From positions 60,947,152 through 61,011,151 of the forward strand of contig CM055817.1 in the NCBI GenBank assembly GCA_029582265.1: a stretch of 64,000 nucleotides of DNA, written 5' to 3'. Source of the stretch: Zoroaster sp. YZ-2022 (lineage: Eukaryota > Echinodermata > Asteroidea > Forcipulatida > Zoroasteridae). Below the pieces are notes generated by a model. The model made no database searches and was not told the origin of the DNA. It saw nothing but the letters and a program-made list of their open reading frames with translations. The first letter of the stretch is position 1. Each line of letters begins with the position of its first letter. Shown in pieces: positions 50,840-61,814 of this stretch. The position numbers and the translations under genes were made by a program.

Positions 50840-52081
50840 CGAAGGCACGTTCGTGGTATATTTGAGTAAACTAAAGAATACCTCTATTTCCTATCTTAAA
50901 TACAGAACCACGGTTTCCAATATGGTTTTCCCAATGACTACAACATGTAACCCAGTCACACCCAGTAAATAACCTAGGTCACAAGCATGATAATTACCTT
51001 TTAACATTACTTAATTGATATTCTACCAACAATCAAGCAAATCAATACCATTGTCTGTACAACTAACGCTAGTCTCTCCGTGCTACCATTCGAGCTATCC
51101 CTTTAATTTACCGAATTAACCCATCACTTCTTCTCATAAAGCATGATTGAACTGTTTTTGTTCCTTGGTTACATTTTCTGTTCCTCCATAAACATTTACA
51201 GTTTGGGGTGAGTCATTATACCAGCATCATTGTGTTGATGACCACAATTCTGTGCTTCTCAAAAACTGCTCAAGATGTCCATGCATATGATCCTGCATTA
51301 AGATTCAGCGTTTTACAAGAGAATCCTTCACTGAAACACCCAACTTGTAATTTCATTTGTAAGTGACCAGTTAATATTTTATAGCCAATTAGATGCTTCA
51401 ATTAGGGTACATGGGGGAGATGGGTTTTCTTGCCCTAACATCTTGTGGGAGGGGTAGGCAATAAATCCATAAATTACAATAACAAATAAAAGAAACAATG
51501 TTTAAGTAGGCATTGCAGTGTAAAAACATTATTTTGATTCTTACTAACCCTTGTATGACTGCAAAGGTCAAAATCAGTCAAAATAGTGATACTTGCCAAG
51601 GCACACTTAACAGTTGAACAGTGTCAAACCTTATGTGTAGTATTTACAGATCAAAATGAGTCAACCATTTTTGACTGGTAAAAACATTGGCCCGTATTTT
51701 AGAACGTTCCTTTACTGCAAAGGACGCCTTTATGCATATTGTTCTCTTCTTAAGGGAGCCTTTGGCTATTTTAGAAGCTACATGTACCTTTATTTTGTAG
51801 AAAAGGCCTGCTTTCAATCGCCACCTAAACTAAAGGTCGACCGGTTTTTAGAATGTTTCCTAACGCTGAGGACACCTTTATTTTTGGTTAGGAAGTCCTT
51901 TATTCCTAAGGATGGTCTTGGGCTTCCTTTAGAGCTTCCTTACAGCCGTTCTTCGGTCATTTTGCTGGAGATTACCGAAAAAGCAAGATGGGTGATTATC
52001 TTAATCGTGTGGCAAACATCGAAGCTACCACATGCGACACGTCATCGGCCGTTGCCGCTAGATCGACTTCACCACCGCCCG

Positions 52082-52564
52082 TTAAACGACGTTCTTTTTT
52101 CCCTTGCTAACATCCTTTTTCGCTTTGGTTTTCAGGTTGTCCCACACCTTTTTCAGAGTTTTGACATCTGCAGCTTCAATGCCTTTCTGCGAGTTGAAAT
52201 TAGTCGCAATACGATCCCAAGCGTCCTTTTTATCCTGTAATATTTTAGCTGTATTTTGCCTTAGTTCAATAACATTTCTTTCCTTTTCAATCAGCTGCAC
52301 AAGGGCGCAACCACTGGGGGGGGGTCGGGGGGGGGTCACGACCCCCCTACTTTTATGTGGACCTCCCCAACTTCTGGAACATTTTGGTATTTTATGTATA
52401 CATGATCCTAGTAATATGTCATTCATGACATCACAATTATGCAACACGACCCCCCCAACTTTCAACATGTGGTTGCGCCCTTGCAGCTGCAACAGCAAAT
52501 TTTTCTCCAACTCGGAGAAGATTCTTCGCTTCCCAGCTGCACCTTTTGCTTCCTTTGCCTCCAT
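52082..52564 (-). CDS. Myb/SANT-like DNA-binding protein, interrupted in frame by a MITE
   Basis: 160 codons from ATG at 52,564 to the stop at 52,082. The N-terminal part (KRRIFSELEKNLLLQL) and the part after the insertion (IEKERNVIELRQ, AWDRIATNFNS, VWDNLKTKAKK) together form the Myb_DNA-bind_5-type domain found in Harbinger-associated proteins, with the two conserved Trp spaced as usual. This protein normally helps the transposase bind DNA and enter the nucleus. The hAT-type MITE plus its 8-bp duplication adds exactly 192 bp (64 codons) between helix 1 and the next helix and leaves the frame open. The protein ends in a basic Lys-rich tail. The start codon is well placed at the domain edge. 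Function after the insertion is doubtful. Confidence 0.75.
   Translation of the reverse strand: MEAKEAKGAAGKRRIFSELEKNLLLQLQGRNHMLKVGGVVLHNCDVMNDILLGSCIHKIPKCSRSWGGPHKSRGVVTPPRPPPSGCALVQLIEKERNVIELRQNTAKILQDKKDAWDRIATNFNSQKGIEAADVKTLKKVWDNLKTKAKKDVSKGKKNVV
52300..52483. mobile_element. 184-bp hAT-type MITE nested in the Harbinger element
   Basis: Ends CAAGGGCGCAACCAC and GTGGTTGCGCCCTTG are perfect 15-bp inverted repeats. The 8-bp target duplication CAGCTGCA flanks both sides (52,292-52,299 and 52,484-52,491). G- and C-tracts with GTCACGACCCCCC lie near both ends. CA(A/G)GGGCG termini with 8-bp duplication indicate hAT. Confidence 0.92.
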
Positions 52565-53757
52565 AGTGCTGTGTGGGCCTAGTGCTGTCTGGGCCTATAG
52601 TGCAAAGCATGGCACACCTCTATTTGCATTTTAATTGCCACCATTTACTACACAATTAGCCATTGTGTTCGGGCAGGGAAGCGGTTAGAGGGAGACCTTT
52701 TTGTAAAGGATTTCCTTGGCAAAGGCACCTCAGGAAGAGGAGCCATTCAAGGAACTCCTTCACAAAGGAAAGGGATAAGGTCGATTCTGTAAACGACCAT
52801 AGATAACCCCTCCTTAGTGAAGGAAGCCTTTAGATAAGGATACCTTATGAAAGGCGCCCTTTAAGCGAAAATAAAGGAGCATTCTAAAATACGGGCCATT
52901 GTCTTGTATTGTTCAGGATGGTCAAAATGACAGTTAAAACCAGTCAACAAAAATGCCCCTGTGTGCATACATGTATTTGGGTCAACAGTCAAAACAGGCA
53001 GTTGTCTGGTTTTGAGCACTATAGCCACTAAAGTTCAGCTATTTAATAGGAGGGTTAATGCATGGGTAACAAACATGTATACTGTGCTTGAATTTTGTGG
53101 AAAATTTAAACTTTATACTTTATAATGATACAAGTGACGAAAGTGTGTGGCATACAACTTCAAAAGTAGTGAATCTGCATGTACAGTGTATGATGTGCTG
53201 ATGTTATTACATACATGTATACACTGGTTTCTTGATAATAACAAGCATTTATGTATAGTACATTGTACCTTTCACAATATTATACTCCCTGGTAACCAGG
53301 CTATAAATCATTCATATTATAACTATATCAGCTCCAGGGAATATTCTTGTAGACTGGAAGCTATTTTTAGTGCACAAGGGCTAATTCAAATACAACACCC
53401 ATCTCTGCCCATACCAGGTACTGTACCAATTATTGTTCTACAGTAAAGAAATGCCTCTGTAAAAGTGTACACTCAACTATATACATGTATTATGCATTAA
53501 ATGTATTCTAAAAATTAATGTATAACTTTTCTTTCCTTTAAAGTAAAATCCGCCATAACTGTGAATTACTGTTTTACAGAAAGGCTTTGCTTCTAAATTA
53601 ATTTTGTAATTAAAAAAAATTAATAAAATAATACAAAATGTTTTACATTAGCTTTAAAAGATAATGGCAATTCTTTACTGCAGAAAAGTTGCCACCAGGT
53701 ACCCGTTTACTCCAAATACATTGTACATTATACTGTATCTGTGTGATTTCTTTACAG

Positions 53758-53894
53758 ATTTAAAACAATGAGATCAAGGAAAAGAAAGATTACTGAACTT
53801 TTTACACCAACTCCATTTGAAGAAGCAAGGAGATACTGTTCTTTGCAGGAAGATTATGAAGGATTTGATCAATTGTATTGTTTTACAATTAAAG
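53758..53894 (+). CDS. Start exon of the KMT5A/SET8-like gene, copy B
   Basis: Acceptor TTTCTTTACAG precedes a 10-bp leader and ATG at 53,768. 42 codons follow and the exon ends AAAG before GTGAATC. The peptide starts MRSRKRK and contains PFEEARRYCSLQEDYEGFDQ. The EARRY-S-L-ED-EGF pattern just before SET is what I recall from KMT5A-like proteins of fish, amphioxus and echinoderms. Exit is phase 1 and joins the next exon as ...IKG-HGVFT, so the junction supports both exons. An upstream non-coding exon is implied. Copy A has no counterpart. Confidence 0.7.
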
Positions 53895-54030
53895 GTGAAT
53901 CATTGTATTTTCAGACGTGCAAGATGCTCAAGACTGAAAATTGCCACTTTATAAATATTTCTGATATTCCATTTTTTTTGGGGGGGGGGGTGGGGCGAGA
54001 TATTGTCCAATCTAGAATGTCACAGACTTA

Positions 54031-54350
54031 AAGGGGCTGTATCATCACGATAAGACCAGACTTTCAACGGGGCATAGAATCGGTGTCCTAGTTGAGGATG
54101 ACTGAAAGTTATTGGTAACTATATGACCGTATCGTCACGATAAGATCAGACTTTTGACGGGTCATACAATTGTATAATCGGTGTGCTAGTTTAAGATGAA
54201 CACAGTGACTGAAAGTTATTGGCTCATTTATGCTACAGCAACGGAAATATGACTATCATGTGGGTTATTATGGCTGTCACTGTGTTAATCTACAACTAAC
54301 ATTCCGATTCAGTGCCCTGTTGATCATGACAATACCTCCCCTTTAATTAA
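54031..54350. mobile_element. Fold-back MITE, longest copy of the 25.9 kb family
   Basis: Ends TTAAAGGGGCTG and CCTCCCCTTTAATTAA are inverted with TTAA-like flanks. The left half repeats the CGATAAGA(C/T)CAGACTTT...ACGGG words twice (54,047 and 54,139), showing an internal duplication of about 90 bp. Confidence 0.7.
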
Positions 54351-54901
54351 TACATAGCTGTTGCATGTATTAGAGCAATCCACACAGCTCATAGATCATT
54401 TGGCCACATTCTTACTGATTTTTACATGACCATACGTCATCATCTTGTTGCACCATTTAAGAAAAAACTGTGAGGTACCCATCCATCACCAAATTTACTG
54501 AAGTTGTTCCAGTGTTGTGGAGTAGTGTTGGATGAAACTAGGGTATTAATTACCAAAATTTTGATTATGGTTTATCTTATGAAAGTGTGTTCAAAGGGTA
54601 AAAGATTGGGCTAGAAAATACCTTTAAAATGATATAAAATCTCTTTACGTACTGTATGACAAGAGATACATATAGTCTGTTTGACATCGCACGGTAATTA
54701 TATGTAGGCAAAAGTTGATTAATCCACATCTCTAAAATAAAATGGCCAAGAGGCACGCAATTTGGATTCAAGGGGTTTATACCAAATATCCTACAAAATT
54801 TGAGGAATTAACATGGAATGACCCATTTGTATTTTAACCCATCTGTATGATGACAGTCACATGATACTAGCTGATGGATTGTGACAATTTTACTTCTACA
54901 G

Positions 54902-55008
54902 GGCATGGTGTCTTCACTACAAAGTCTTTCAAAGATGGGAGTTTTTGTTCATGAAGGTCTTTGAAGGGCGAAATCATTAGAACTTTCATGGACAACATGG
55001 TACAGAAG
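54902..55008 (+). CDS. Exon 2 of copy B: start of the SET domain, with in-frame TGA
   Basis: It is flanked by ACTTCTACAG and GTAAGTACATG. Completing the phase-1 codon gives G, then HGVFTTKSFKDGSF, a standard SET N-terminal strand (GxGVF...K..G.F). A TGA follows three codons later. The same frame then resumes as LKGEIIRTFMDNMVQK, matching the (Y/L)xGEII strand of SET. Either TGA and its surroundings are a decayed version of the expected (V/L)xEY step, or a local pair of sequence errors is present. The copy A counterpart (27,341-27,411) is frameshifted. Confidence 0.55.
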
Positions 55009-55478
55009 GTAAGTACATGTAACATAATGTTGTATGTGATATGTTGCATATAATTGGCAGTGCTGGTTTAGTTGCCCCAGAGACTAGCTAAATTTGTTTA
55101 AAAAGCAATACCTCACATTATGGTTGTTTCATGGTAATCTCTGAAAATGTAATTTTGTCAACTTGTTTTTCATTTGTTGGCTCATCGTACATTTTAAATA
55201 ATTTGTTTGCCAGTGTTGATATGCTACCAAATCCACTGGCTATGGTTGAATGATCAATGATAGCACATGGCCTGAAACTAAACTGCAAGGTAATGACTTT
55301 ACATGGCTGTGTAAAAGTGGGCACGCCACTCTGCATATTTGTATTGTGCATCTACAACTGAAATTTGTTGCAATTCATCTTGCCATCAAATAAATGGAAT
55401 CTCATTGAAGAGTTGACAAGTATCAAAGTCCAGCTTTCCAGTTTCAATGCCCAGTACATTTGTTTGTTTTCTTAATAG

Positions 55479-55565
55479 AAAAAAAAGCCATACAAGGAAC
55501 TAAAGCAATTCAAAGAGGTGAAACAAAGTGCCCTTGACCAGCTAACATTTTGTGGGCTTAATAAT
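55479..55565 (+). CDS. Exon 3 of copy B
   Basis: TTCTTAATAG and GTAAGTATT bound exactly 29 codons in phase 0, including KPYKELKQFKEVKQS and LTFCGL. Copy A (27,901-27,984) has a TAA in the same frame, so the open frame is kept only here. It is charged and helical in appearance; no known motif. Confidence 0.5.
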
Positions 55566-55592
55566 GTAAGTATTAAATTGTAGTTTAAGTCA

Positions 55593-55910
55593 TTAATCCT
55601 CCTACTACTACAAGGGTCAAAATTAGTCAAAATGTTGATATACTTGCCAAGTAATATCGAGTGCACTTAAAAAGTCAAACACTGTCAAACCTTACGTGTA
55701 GTAAGTACATTTATAGGTCAAAATGAGTCGACCTTTTTGACTGGTAAAAAGCATTGTCTGGTATTGTTCAGGGTTGGTCAAAATGACAGTAAAAACCAGT
55801 CAAAATTGCCCCTGTGTGCAGCCTTGGGTCAACAGTCAAAACAGGCAGTTAACTGATTTTGACCTCTATAGCAATTTGCCACTGAAGTGCAGCTGTAGTA
55901 GAAGGGTTAA
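55593..55910. mobile_element. TIR element with GGTCAAAA interior
   Basis: Left end TTAATCCTCCTACTAC and right end GTAGTAGAAGGGTTAA are inverted with few mismatches. The interior contains GTCAAAATTAGTCAAAA and GGTCAAAATGAGTCG. It occupies the same position as the differently filled element 28,011-28,362 of copy A. Confidence 0.7.
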
Positions 55911-56109
55911 TGTAGTTTGAGCCATTATTACTGTTATTATTATTTTTTATTATTATTTTTTAAGTACATAAGCTTGATGGCATTTTTAGTATGTACCGTT
56001 AGTGCAACTCTCTTAATTGTCTCTTTTTTCATTAACCCTAACCATGCTCAATGCAACAAGATGCAACAACTGTAAAATGTTGTTGCATCTTGTTGCCCTC
56101 AACAGAGAA

Positions 56110-56226
56110 CAAAATATATTGTTTGTATATTGTTTGTGTTAATGTTTTTTCTTTGTTTCCGCGCCTTGAGCGCCCAGCAGGGTGGATATGTGCGCGCTAA
56201 AAATCTTTATTATTATTATTATTATT
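56110..56226 (+). mobile_element. SINE 3'-tail insertion, copy B only
   Basis: CGCGCCTTGAGCGCCCAGCA, then GTGCGCGCTAAAAATC and an ATT run, match the SINE tail. Copy A reads directly from GAGAACAAAA to GAAACCATTG (about 28,530), and AAAA flanks both sides here, which fits a short target duplication. Confidence 0.75.
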
Positions 56227-57424
56227 AAAAGAAACCATTGTTCTAGCTGCTGGATCTTGTTGCATTGAGCAGCCTGTACACTTTTCTGTTGTTGCATCGT
56301 GTTGCCTTCAGCAGGGTTTCTTAGAAATGCCTGTAGGCATGGTAGGGGGTTAGGGTTAAAGGTCATTGTTTATTACAAAGCAGTCAATCTCCTTTGCCCA
56401 ATGTCACACTGGTAAACATTGAAATTAGCAAGTGTAGTAGTTTATCTTTTGTGTTCATGTAATATTCAATAATGTTCTGTGGTCTTATGTTTTTTATATT
56501 TCTCTACTGATTTGTTAGAGAAATGTTAATGCATTATTACTAACTTGTTATGATATTATCTAATTAAATATAGATGATCCCAACACTTTGCCTATGGTGA
56601 TTGGTTTAAATAAATTTGCAAACATAAATTAATCATACATGTACTAACGGAGGTTTATGAATAATTCAGTAGTAGCGTCCACAGAACAGATTGTAAAGGC
56701 ACTTGTAGCTTTTTTGGACATTGTGTTTTGGGGTTGCTGCGTGCACCTTGACTAAAGGCTACTCAACATTAGGCTGCTTCTATTGTGTCATAGTGAAGGT
56801 CAGGAATGGAAATAGATGAGTAAACTTATGCAAATTTGTATGGTATGTGCTATATGTGACGTGATGTACACATTCATATATTGTTGCTTCCCGATCTGCC
56901 ACCAATGACAACATGTTAAAAGTCACATGAATATCATCTATCACATCACTAGAAAAACCCTTAACAGTTGCCATTGAGGCTAGTATGCAAGTTTGTTCCT
57001 GTCAACTTTTAAATATTTATTATGTAAGGGGTGAGTTTGTCAAGGGGTGAGTTTGCTGGGGGGGGGGGGTGGAAGTCTGCCGTATCTGTGGACTTGACCC
57101 TTTGTATTTTCAAGCAGTCTTTGATTTGTTTTTCTTCTTTGTTAATAAATCTATTATTTTTATAGGTGACCTGGTTTTGTACATCTACATGTACGTATGC
57201 TATGTACCTGTGCTTACTAGCAGACTTGTATGAATCAGACTTTAACTCAAGTTCAACTCGAGTCACATATTATAAAGCCCCTATATACACTTTGGTATTC
57301 TTGGAAAAAAACATCACCATTGGTGATACATGTACTGTAAGTAGTGATGAGAAAATAATAAGTTTGTATGTGAGTACTGATTATGTGAAGCTATACATTT
57401 CATTCACCTCAACAGGACTCGTAG

Positions 57425-57491
57425 ATAGATAATACATTGCTGTCTCCAAGACGGACATATCCACCTGATGATTTGATGGATCCAAGCAAAG
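57425..57491 (+). CDS. Exon 4 of copy B
   Basis: With acceptor ACTCGTAG and donor GTGTGTTC, 22 codons and one base are open and include SPRRTYPPDDLMDPSK. In copy A an extra T (GCTTGTCTCC) breaks this frame. The acceptor choice is uncertain, because an AACAG lies 9 bp upstream. Confidence 0.4.
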
Positions 57492-58880
57492 GTGTGTTCT
57501 TAAAAATGGTGGATATTTCTATTTCATGCATGTCATTTATCTAAAATAAAATCCAATTACAATACCCAATTTGTGAATAAATAACAACAAATGTTCTCCA
57601 AGACTTTCTTTGCTAATCATAGATTCACTATAATTACTTTCCTTAATTATTCTTATAAAACAAACTTTGGTGATCTTTAAAAGTTTGTTCTCGGTGCAAT
57701 GCACACTATACTTAAAGGGAAGGTACATCTTTGGTAATTGCTAAATTACAAAATTATTATACAAAAGATACTTAATGTGAAGTTAGTACTTCTAGTCAGT
57801 TTGAAGATTTCTTGTCTAACAAGAATACATTTGGAGGGAGACCTGTCTGTTCCCTTTATAGCCAAATACAAATTGGGTAAAAGTTCATACTCCTATGTCG
57901 TGTAAAACACAGCACGACAGAATTCCAATCAATCTAGCAATTTTGGCTGCAGTTGAACATTTTTATAGCAAAAACAAAGAATAGAAAAAATTAATAAAAA
58001 TTAAAAAGCTGACTCACGGGTCTGATGTGACACGCGCGAAGACCACAAAATGGAAAATGATTTTGTTTTTGCCATATTGCCCAACCATTACTAATGTGAT
58101 GAGGATCCCACTATAACACCTGTTCTGTATTGTTTAAAGTATCCACAAGCCAATGATAATACATTGCTGTCTCCAAGACGGACATATCCGCCTGATGATT
58201 TGATGAATCCAAGCAAAGGTGTGTACTTAAAAATTATGGATCTGAAAACATTTTCTATTTCATGCATGTCATTTAAAAAAAAAAAAAAAACATTTAAAAT
58301 GCCCAATTTGTTAATAAATAACAACAAATGTTCTCCAAGGCTTTCTTTGCCACTCACAGATTCACTATAATTACTTTCCTTAATTATTCTTATAAAACAA
58401 ATTTTTGGTGATCTTTAAAAGTTCGTTCTCGGTGCAATGCACATACTTAAAGGGAAGGAACATCTTTGGTAATTGCTAAATTACAAAATTATTATACAAA
58501 AGATACTTAATATGAAGTTAGTACTTCTAGTCAGTTTGAAGATTTCTTGTCTAACAAGAATACATTTGGAGGGAGACCTGTCTGTTCCTTTATAGCCAAA
58601 TACAAATTGGGTAAAAGTTCATACCCCTATGTCGTGTAAAACACAGCACGGCAGAATTCCAATCAATCCAGCAATTTTGCCTGCGGTTGAACATTTTTAT
58701 AGCAAAAACAAAGAATAGAATAAATAAATAAAAATAAAAAAGCTGACTGGAGGGTCTGATGTGACACGCACGAAGACCAGAAACCGGAAAATGATTTTTT
58801 TTGGCCATGTACTGCCCAACCGTTACTAATGTGATGAGGATCACACTATAACACCTGTTCTGTATTGTTTAAAGTATCCA
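57430..58880 (+). repeat. Tandem duplication (about 725 bp) in copy B only
   Basis: 57,430-58,156 and 58,157-58,880 are near-identical, both starting at AATACATTGCTGTCTCCAAG and including AACAACAAATGTTCTCCAAG and CTGTTCCCTTTATAGCC-like words. Copy A has one unit (29,701-30,400). The duplication copies the exon at 57,425-57,491, but its second version (about 58,158-58,218) lacks an acceptor. Confidence 0.85.
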
Positions 58881-60122
58881 CAAGCCAATGGATAATTGTT
58901 TGGAAAGTTATTACAACAACAATGGGTACAATAGAGGTCCTTGGTTATCAATAATACACATGTATTAGAGTATGGTCCAAGGACATAACAAAAAGAATAA
59001 TAGGTCCTTCATCAGTTCTTTGTTCTCAGAGTCCTTGGAAGTACTTTGTGTGTAAATCCAATGAAGATTGCTTCAAAATGTCCAACAGCAATTGGAGCAG
59101 TAGATGTCCTTGGCTATGCAATTATGCAAGATTGTGTTCCTCGGACCTCTGAGAACAAAGATTAATGAGGAAATATTGTCTCTTTTATTATTTTATTATT
59201 TAATCCTTGGTTCATCCATAAAGTACAACTCTCTGCCCTGGCCTACACCATGCCGTGCAGACATTTTCTTATTGAGAAAGGATTTAAAAAGGCTACATTG
59301 TGACTTCTTTCTGTCCACATCATTTTTGTGGCCCTCATAATTCACCATCTATGGGACTTGTGTGTGGTCCCCACTACTGGGTAACCAGTATTTGTGTTCA
59401 AGAGTTTTCATGTGCTTGGTCAGTTATTTAAGCTTTTGTCTTAACTTCTTGTTCAGATAGAAGAATGGATTTAAAGGAGCAACCATGCAGAGGTACATGT
59501 GAGTAGTCTAAATGAAATTAGCATGGGGTTTATGTACTGGATACTGATGTACTACACAACATTGAGTATTACATGTACATGATATTGACAGCATTTTGTT
59601 TGGATTCACCCTCAATATAAACAATAATGTCCATAGAGAATGAAGTATATGTACTGTTCTTCAATGCTGGAAACTCTGTATCACATGACTCGCTTGAAAT
59701 TAATGATTGTACTGTTGGTACGCAACAAAATACAAAACTGTGAAAGAAACATGATTAATAGGAAAAAACAAGGCAGCACCACTAATGATGGGAATTTTTT
59801 CAAATAAAACATTATTGCAGGAAGAGCCATTGTATGTTTATTAACCAAAATGATATTAACCAAAATGTTTACCAGTGTCCCTTGGCAATCAGAGAGATAA
59901 CATCAGTGGGCAAATAATGAGCACCATAGATGGAACATCAGGTAATAAGTGGTTTACATTTTTCACATGACAGTGGGTTGTTTTCTAATCCAACTTTTCA
60001 ATATTTGTTAGCGTGAGAAATTATATCTTCCGAATCATATGTAACATTTTGAATGTGACTAAATAAAGTGCTCTCGCAGCACTGTCATTTAACACATAAT
60101 TCTGCAATGTTATATTTTTCAG

Positions 60123-60217
60123 AAGGGAAGTTACCTTGGGATCTGCATCCAACCCTGTTGGTAAGCAAAAACCAGCTGTGCAGTCATCATCAATAGGCTG
60201 CTGCAACTCTTCTACAG
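60123..60217 (+). CDS. Linker exon of copy B
   Basis: TATTTTTCAG and GTAATACC bound one base, 31 codons and one base. The frame includes REVTLGSASNPVGKQKPAVQ and a Ser-rich end. Its entry phase (2) does not fit the preceding exon at 59,457-59,492 (exit 1), so an exon is missing from my model between them. Confidence 0.45.
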
Positions 60218-60837
60218 GTAATACCATTTTTAACATTTTGATTTTGAATTATTTCAGCAGTTTCTTTCAATAACTTATGGATCCCCTGTAGTAAGTGCAT
60301 TGTAAGTTAACAGAAATGAAGTCAACCAAGAAGTTGTTATACCATGTGCTGTTATGATTTTTTTGTTTCTTAAAGAAATTATCAAATCAATGTTAATTTC
60401 TTACCATTAATAACCAGTGATGAATTTATGGTAAATCCAAACATTGTTTGAATAAAACTGTGACTTGTGAGGTTTTCAGTTGTTTGGGTAACAGCCAATT
60501 TGTTGGGTTTAGCCAGTTTGCTGGCATCTTTGTGAGCTAAAATGGTAGGAATTCATGTGAATAATTCCATCATCAGGGTACAATATCTCAAAAATATTGT
60601 GGTAATTGACGAACAGTTTTAAATATTTAACTTTTGTGGATATTTTGGGAATATTAGTATTTATAACAAATATTGCTGACATCCAGAAATGTTGTCCTGG
60701 TCCTTTGAATCTCAATGATGTTAACAGTTAGTTTGTGTTAAACATTTACCCAAGAAAAAAACTTTCTTTACATCAACTCTGCATCAATTTCCTCATTATC
60801 AACTGCACTGTGATCATAGAGGTATTGCATGCTGTGA

Positions 60838-60985
60838 TAATAATAATAATAATAATGTGTGGACTTATATAGCGCACGTATCCACCAACTGAGTGGTGCT
60901 CAAGGCGCATTATATCATTACCCCTGCTCATAAGGCTCATAAATCATTCCTAAAACCATCTCAGCTCCCTGGGGAGTATACAGCA
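60838..60985 (-). mobile_element. Truncated SINE, orthologous to 32,311-32,673
   Basis: The ATT-rich tail, GCGCTATATAAGTCC and the CCAGGGAGCTGAGATGG block remain, and the tRNA-like head is gone. The break at CAGCATCCCTTGATTATTG coincides with the end of a deletion of about 1 kb relative to copy A (32,470-33,450). Confidence 0.85.
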
Positions 60986-61211
60986 TCCCTTGATTATTGT
61001 TGCTGTTGTATGATGTTGTCATGGGGGGGGTGTCCCCCTCCTGACCAATTAATACCATCTTGCCACATGGGGGGATGCCTGACTGTGGTCATGTTGGTGT
61101 TCTTGATGAGTCATTTCAACTCTGCAAAATGATACATGTGCAGCTATCATAAAATAATTCCTTAATCAGCCTAGTATTGTCACCTTCACTTCCCATATGC
61201 AGTGGGTATAT

Positions 61212-61656
61212 GGGTCATTCCATGAACGTGGGACACTTGTGTTTTCCATGTATTTCAGATATTGGGGCCTGTGTTATTCCTTACATCGTTCGAGCTGATG
61301 ATTATAACTTTCACCTATTTGTTGCATCTCATACAGACCTACTATGACAACAAACAAAAATTTCTTGGGTCTCCCCAATTTTGATCCATTAACTTTAGTC
61401 AGTATATTACACAACATAACAAGACACGGTGTCCCCTTGTAATTTTGTTACATCGTTAACCTCATATCAGGTGAAGCAGGAAGTAAATACATGACACCAG
61501 TTTTAATGTTTATATCTATTATTTTAAAAGATGACAACCTACAAAACTATGATAAAATATTAAGGTAACAAAACTGATATTTTTTTTCTTTATTTAATGA
61601 ACTTGAAATTTTGACCTCCATGTCACACTTTGGGTCCCATGTTCATGGAATGACCC
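61212..61656. mobile_element. 445-bp MITE, copy B only
   Basis: Ends GGGTCATTCCATGAACGTGG and CATGTTCATGGAATGACCC are inverted over about 25 bp. Copy A has the empty site GTATATACATCGTC (about 33,668). TA/TAT flanks both ends. It is A/T-rich and non-coding. Confidence 0.88.
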
Positions 61657-61814
61657 TAATACATTGTCACTCAGACTTGCTCTTTTTACTACCTGTGACC
61701 ACTTAGATCCTTTCACTGGCTTTACATGGACGTTGTTTTAGTCCGTCAATCAAGATCACTGATTTCCATTGTCATGGCAACCATGCCATGTCTCTGATAA
61801 TAATAATGAAGTTT

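Larger units (their letters stand above)
51689..52897. mobile_element. PIF/Harbinger-like transposon carrying only a Myb/SANT gene
   Basis: Ends GGCCCGTATTTTAGAA and TTCTAAAATACGGGCC are perfect inverted repeats, and matching continues with TCCTTTA words for about 45 bp. The 3-bp target duplication ATT flanks the element and is single at the empty site in copy A (about 25,786). Short GGCCCGTATT-type ends, 3-bp duplications and a Myb/SANT-like partner protein are hallmarks of PIF/Harbinger. No DDE transposase is present, so it would need one in trans. It contains a nested hAT-type MITE. Confidence 0.85.
51545..53058. mobile_element. GGTCAAAATGAG-family repeat split by a Harbinger-like insertion
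   Basis: The left part 51,545-51,688 (ACCCTTGTATGACTGCAAAG, GTCAAAATCAGTCA) and the right part 52,898-53,058 (GGTCAAAATGACAG, CCTGTGTGCATACATG, AGGAGGGTTAATG) form one element when joined at ATT. CCTnCTAnnAC-type ends link it to 55,593-55,910. Confidence 0.65.

Noticed and set aside
51656..52240. 194-codon plus-strand open frame
   Set aside because: It is antisense to the Myb/SANT gene and runs over the Harbinger left TIR; no domain.
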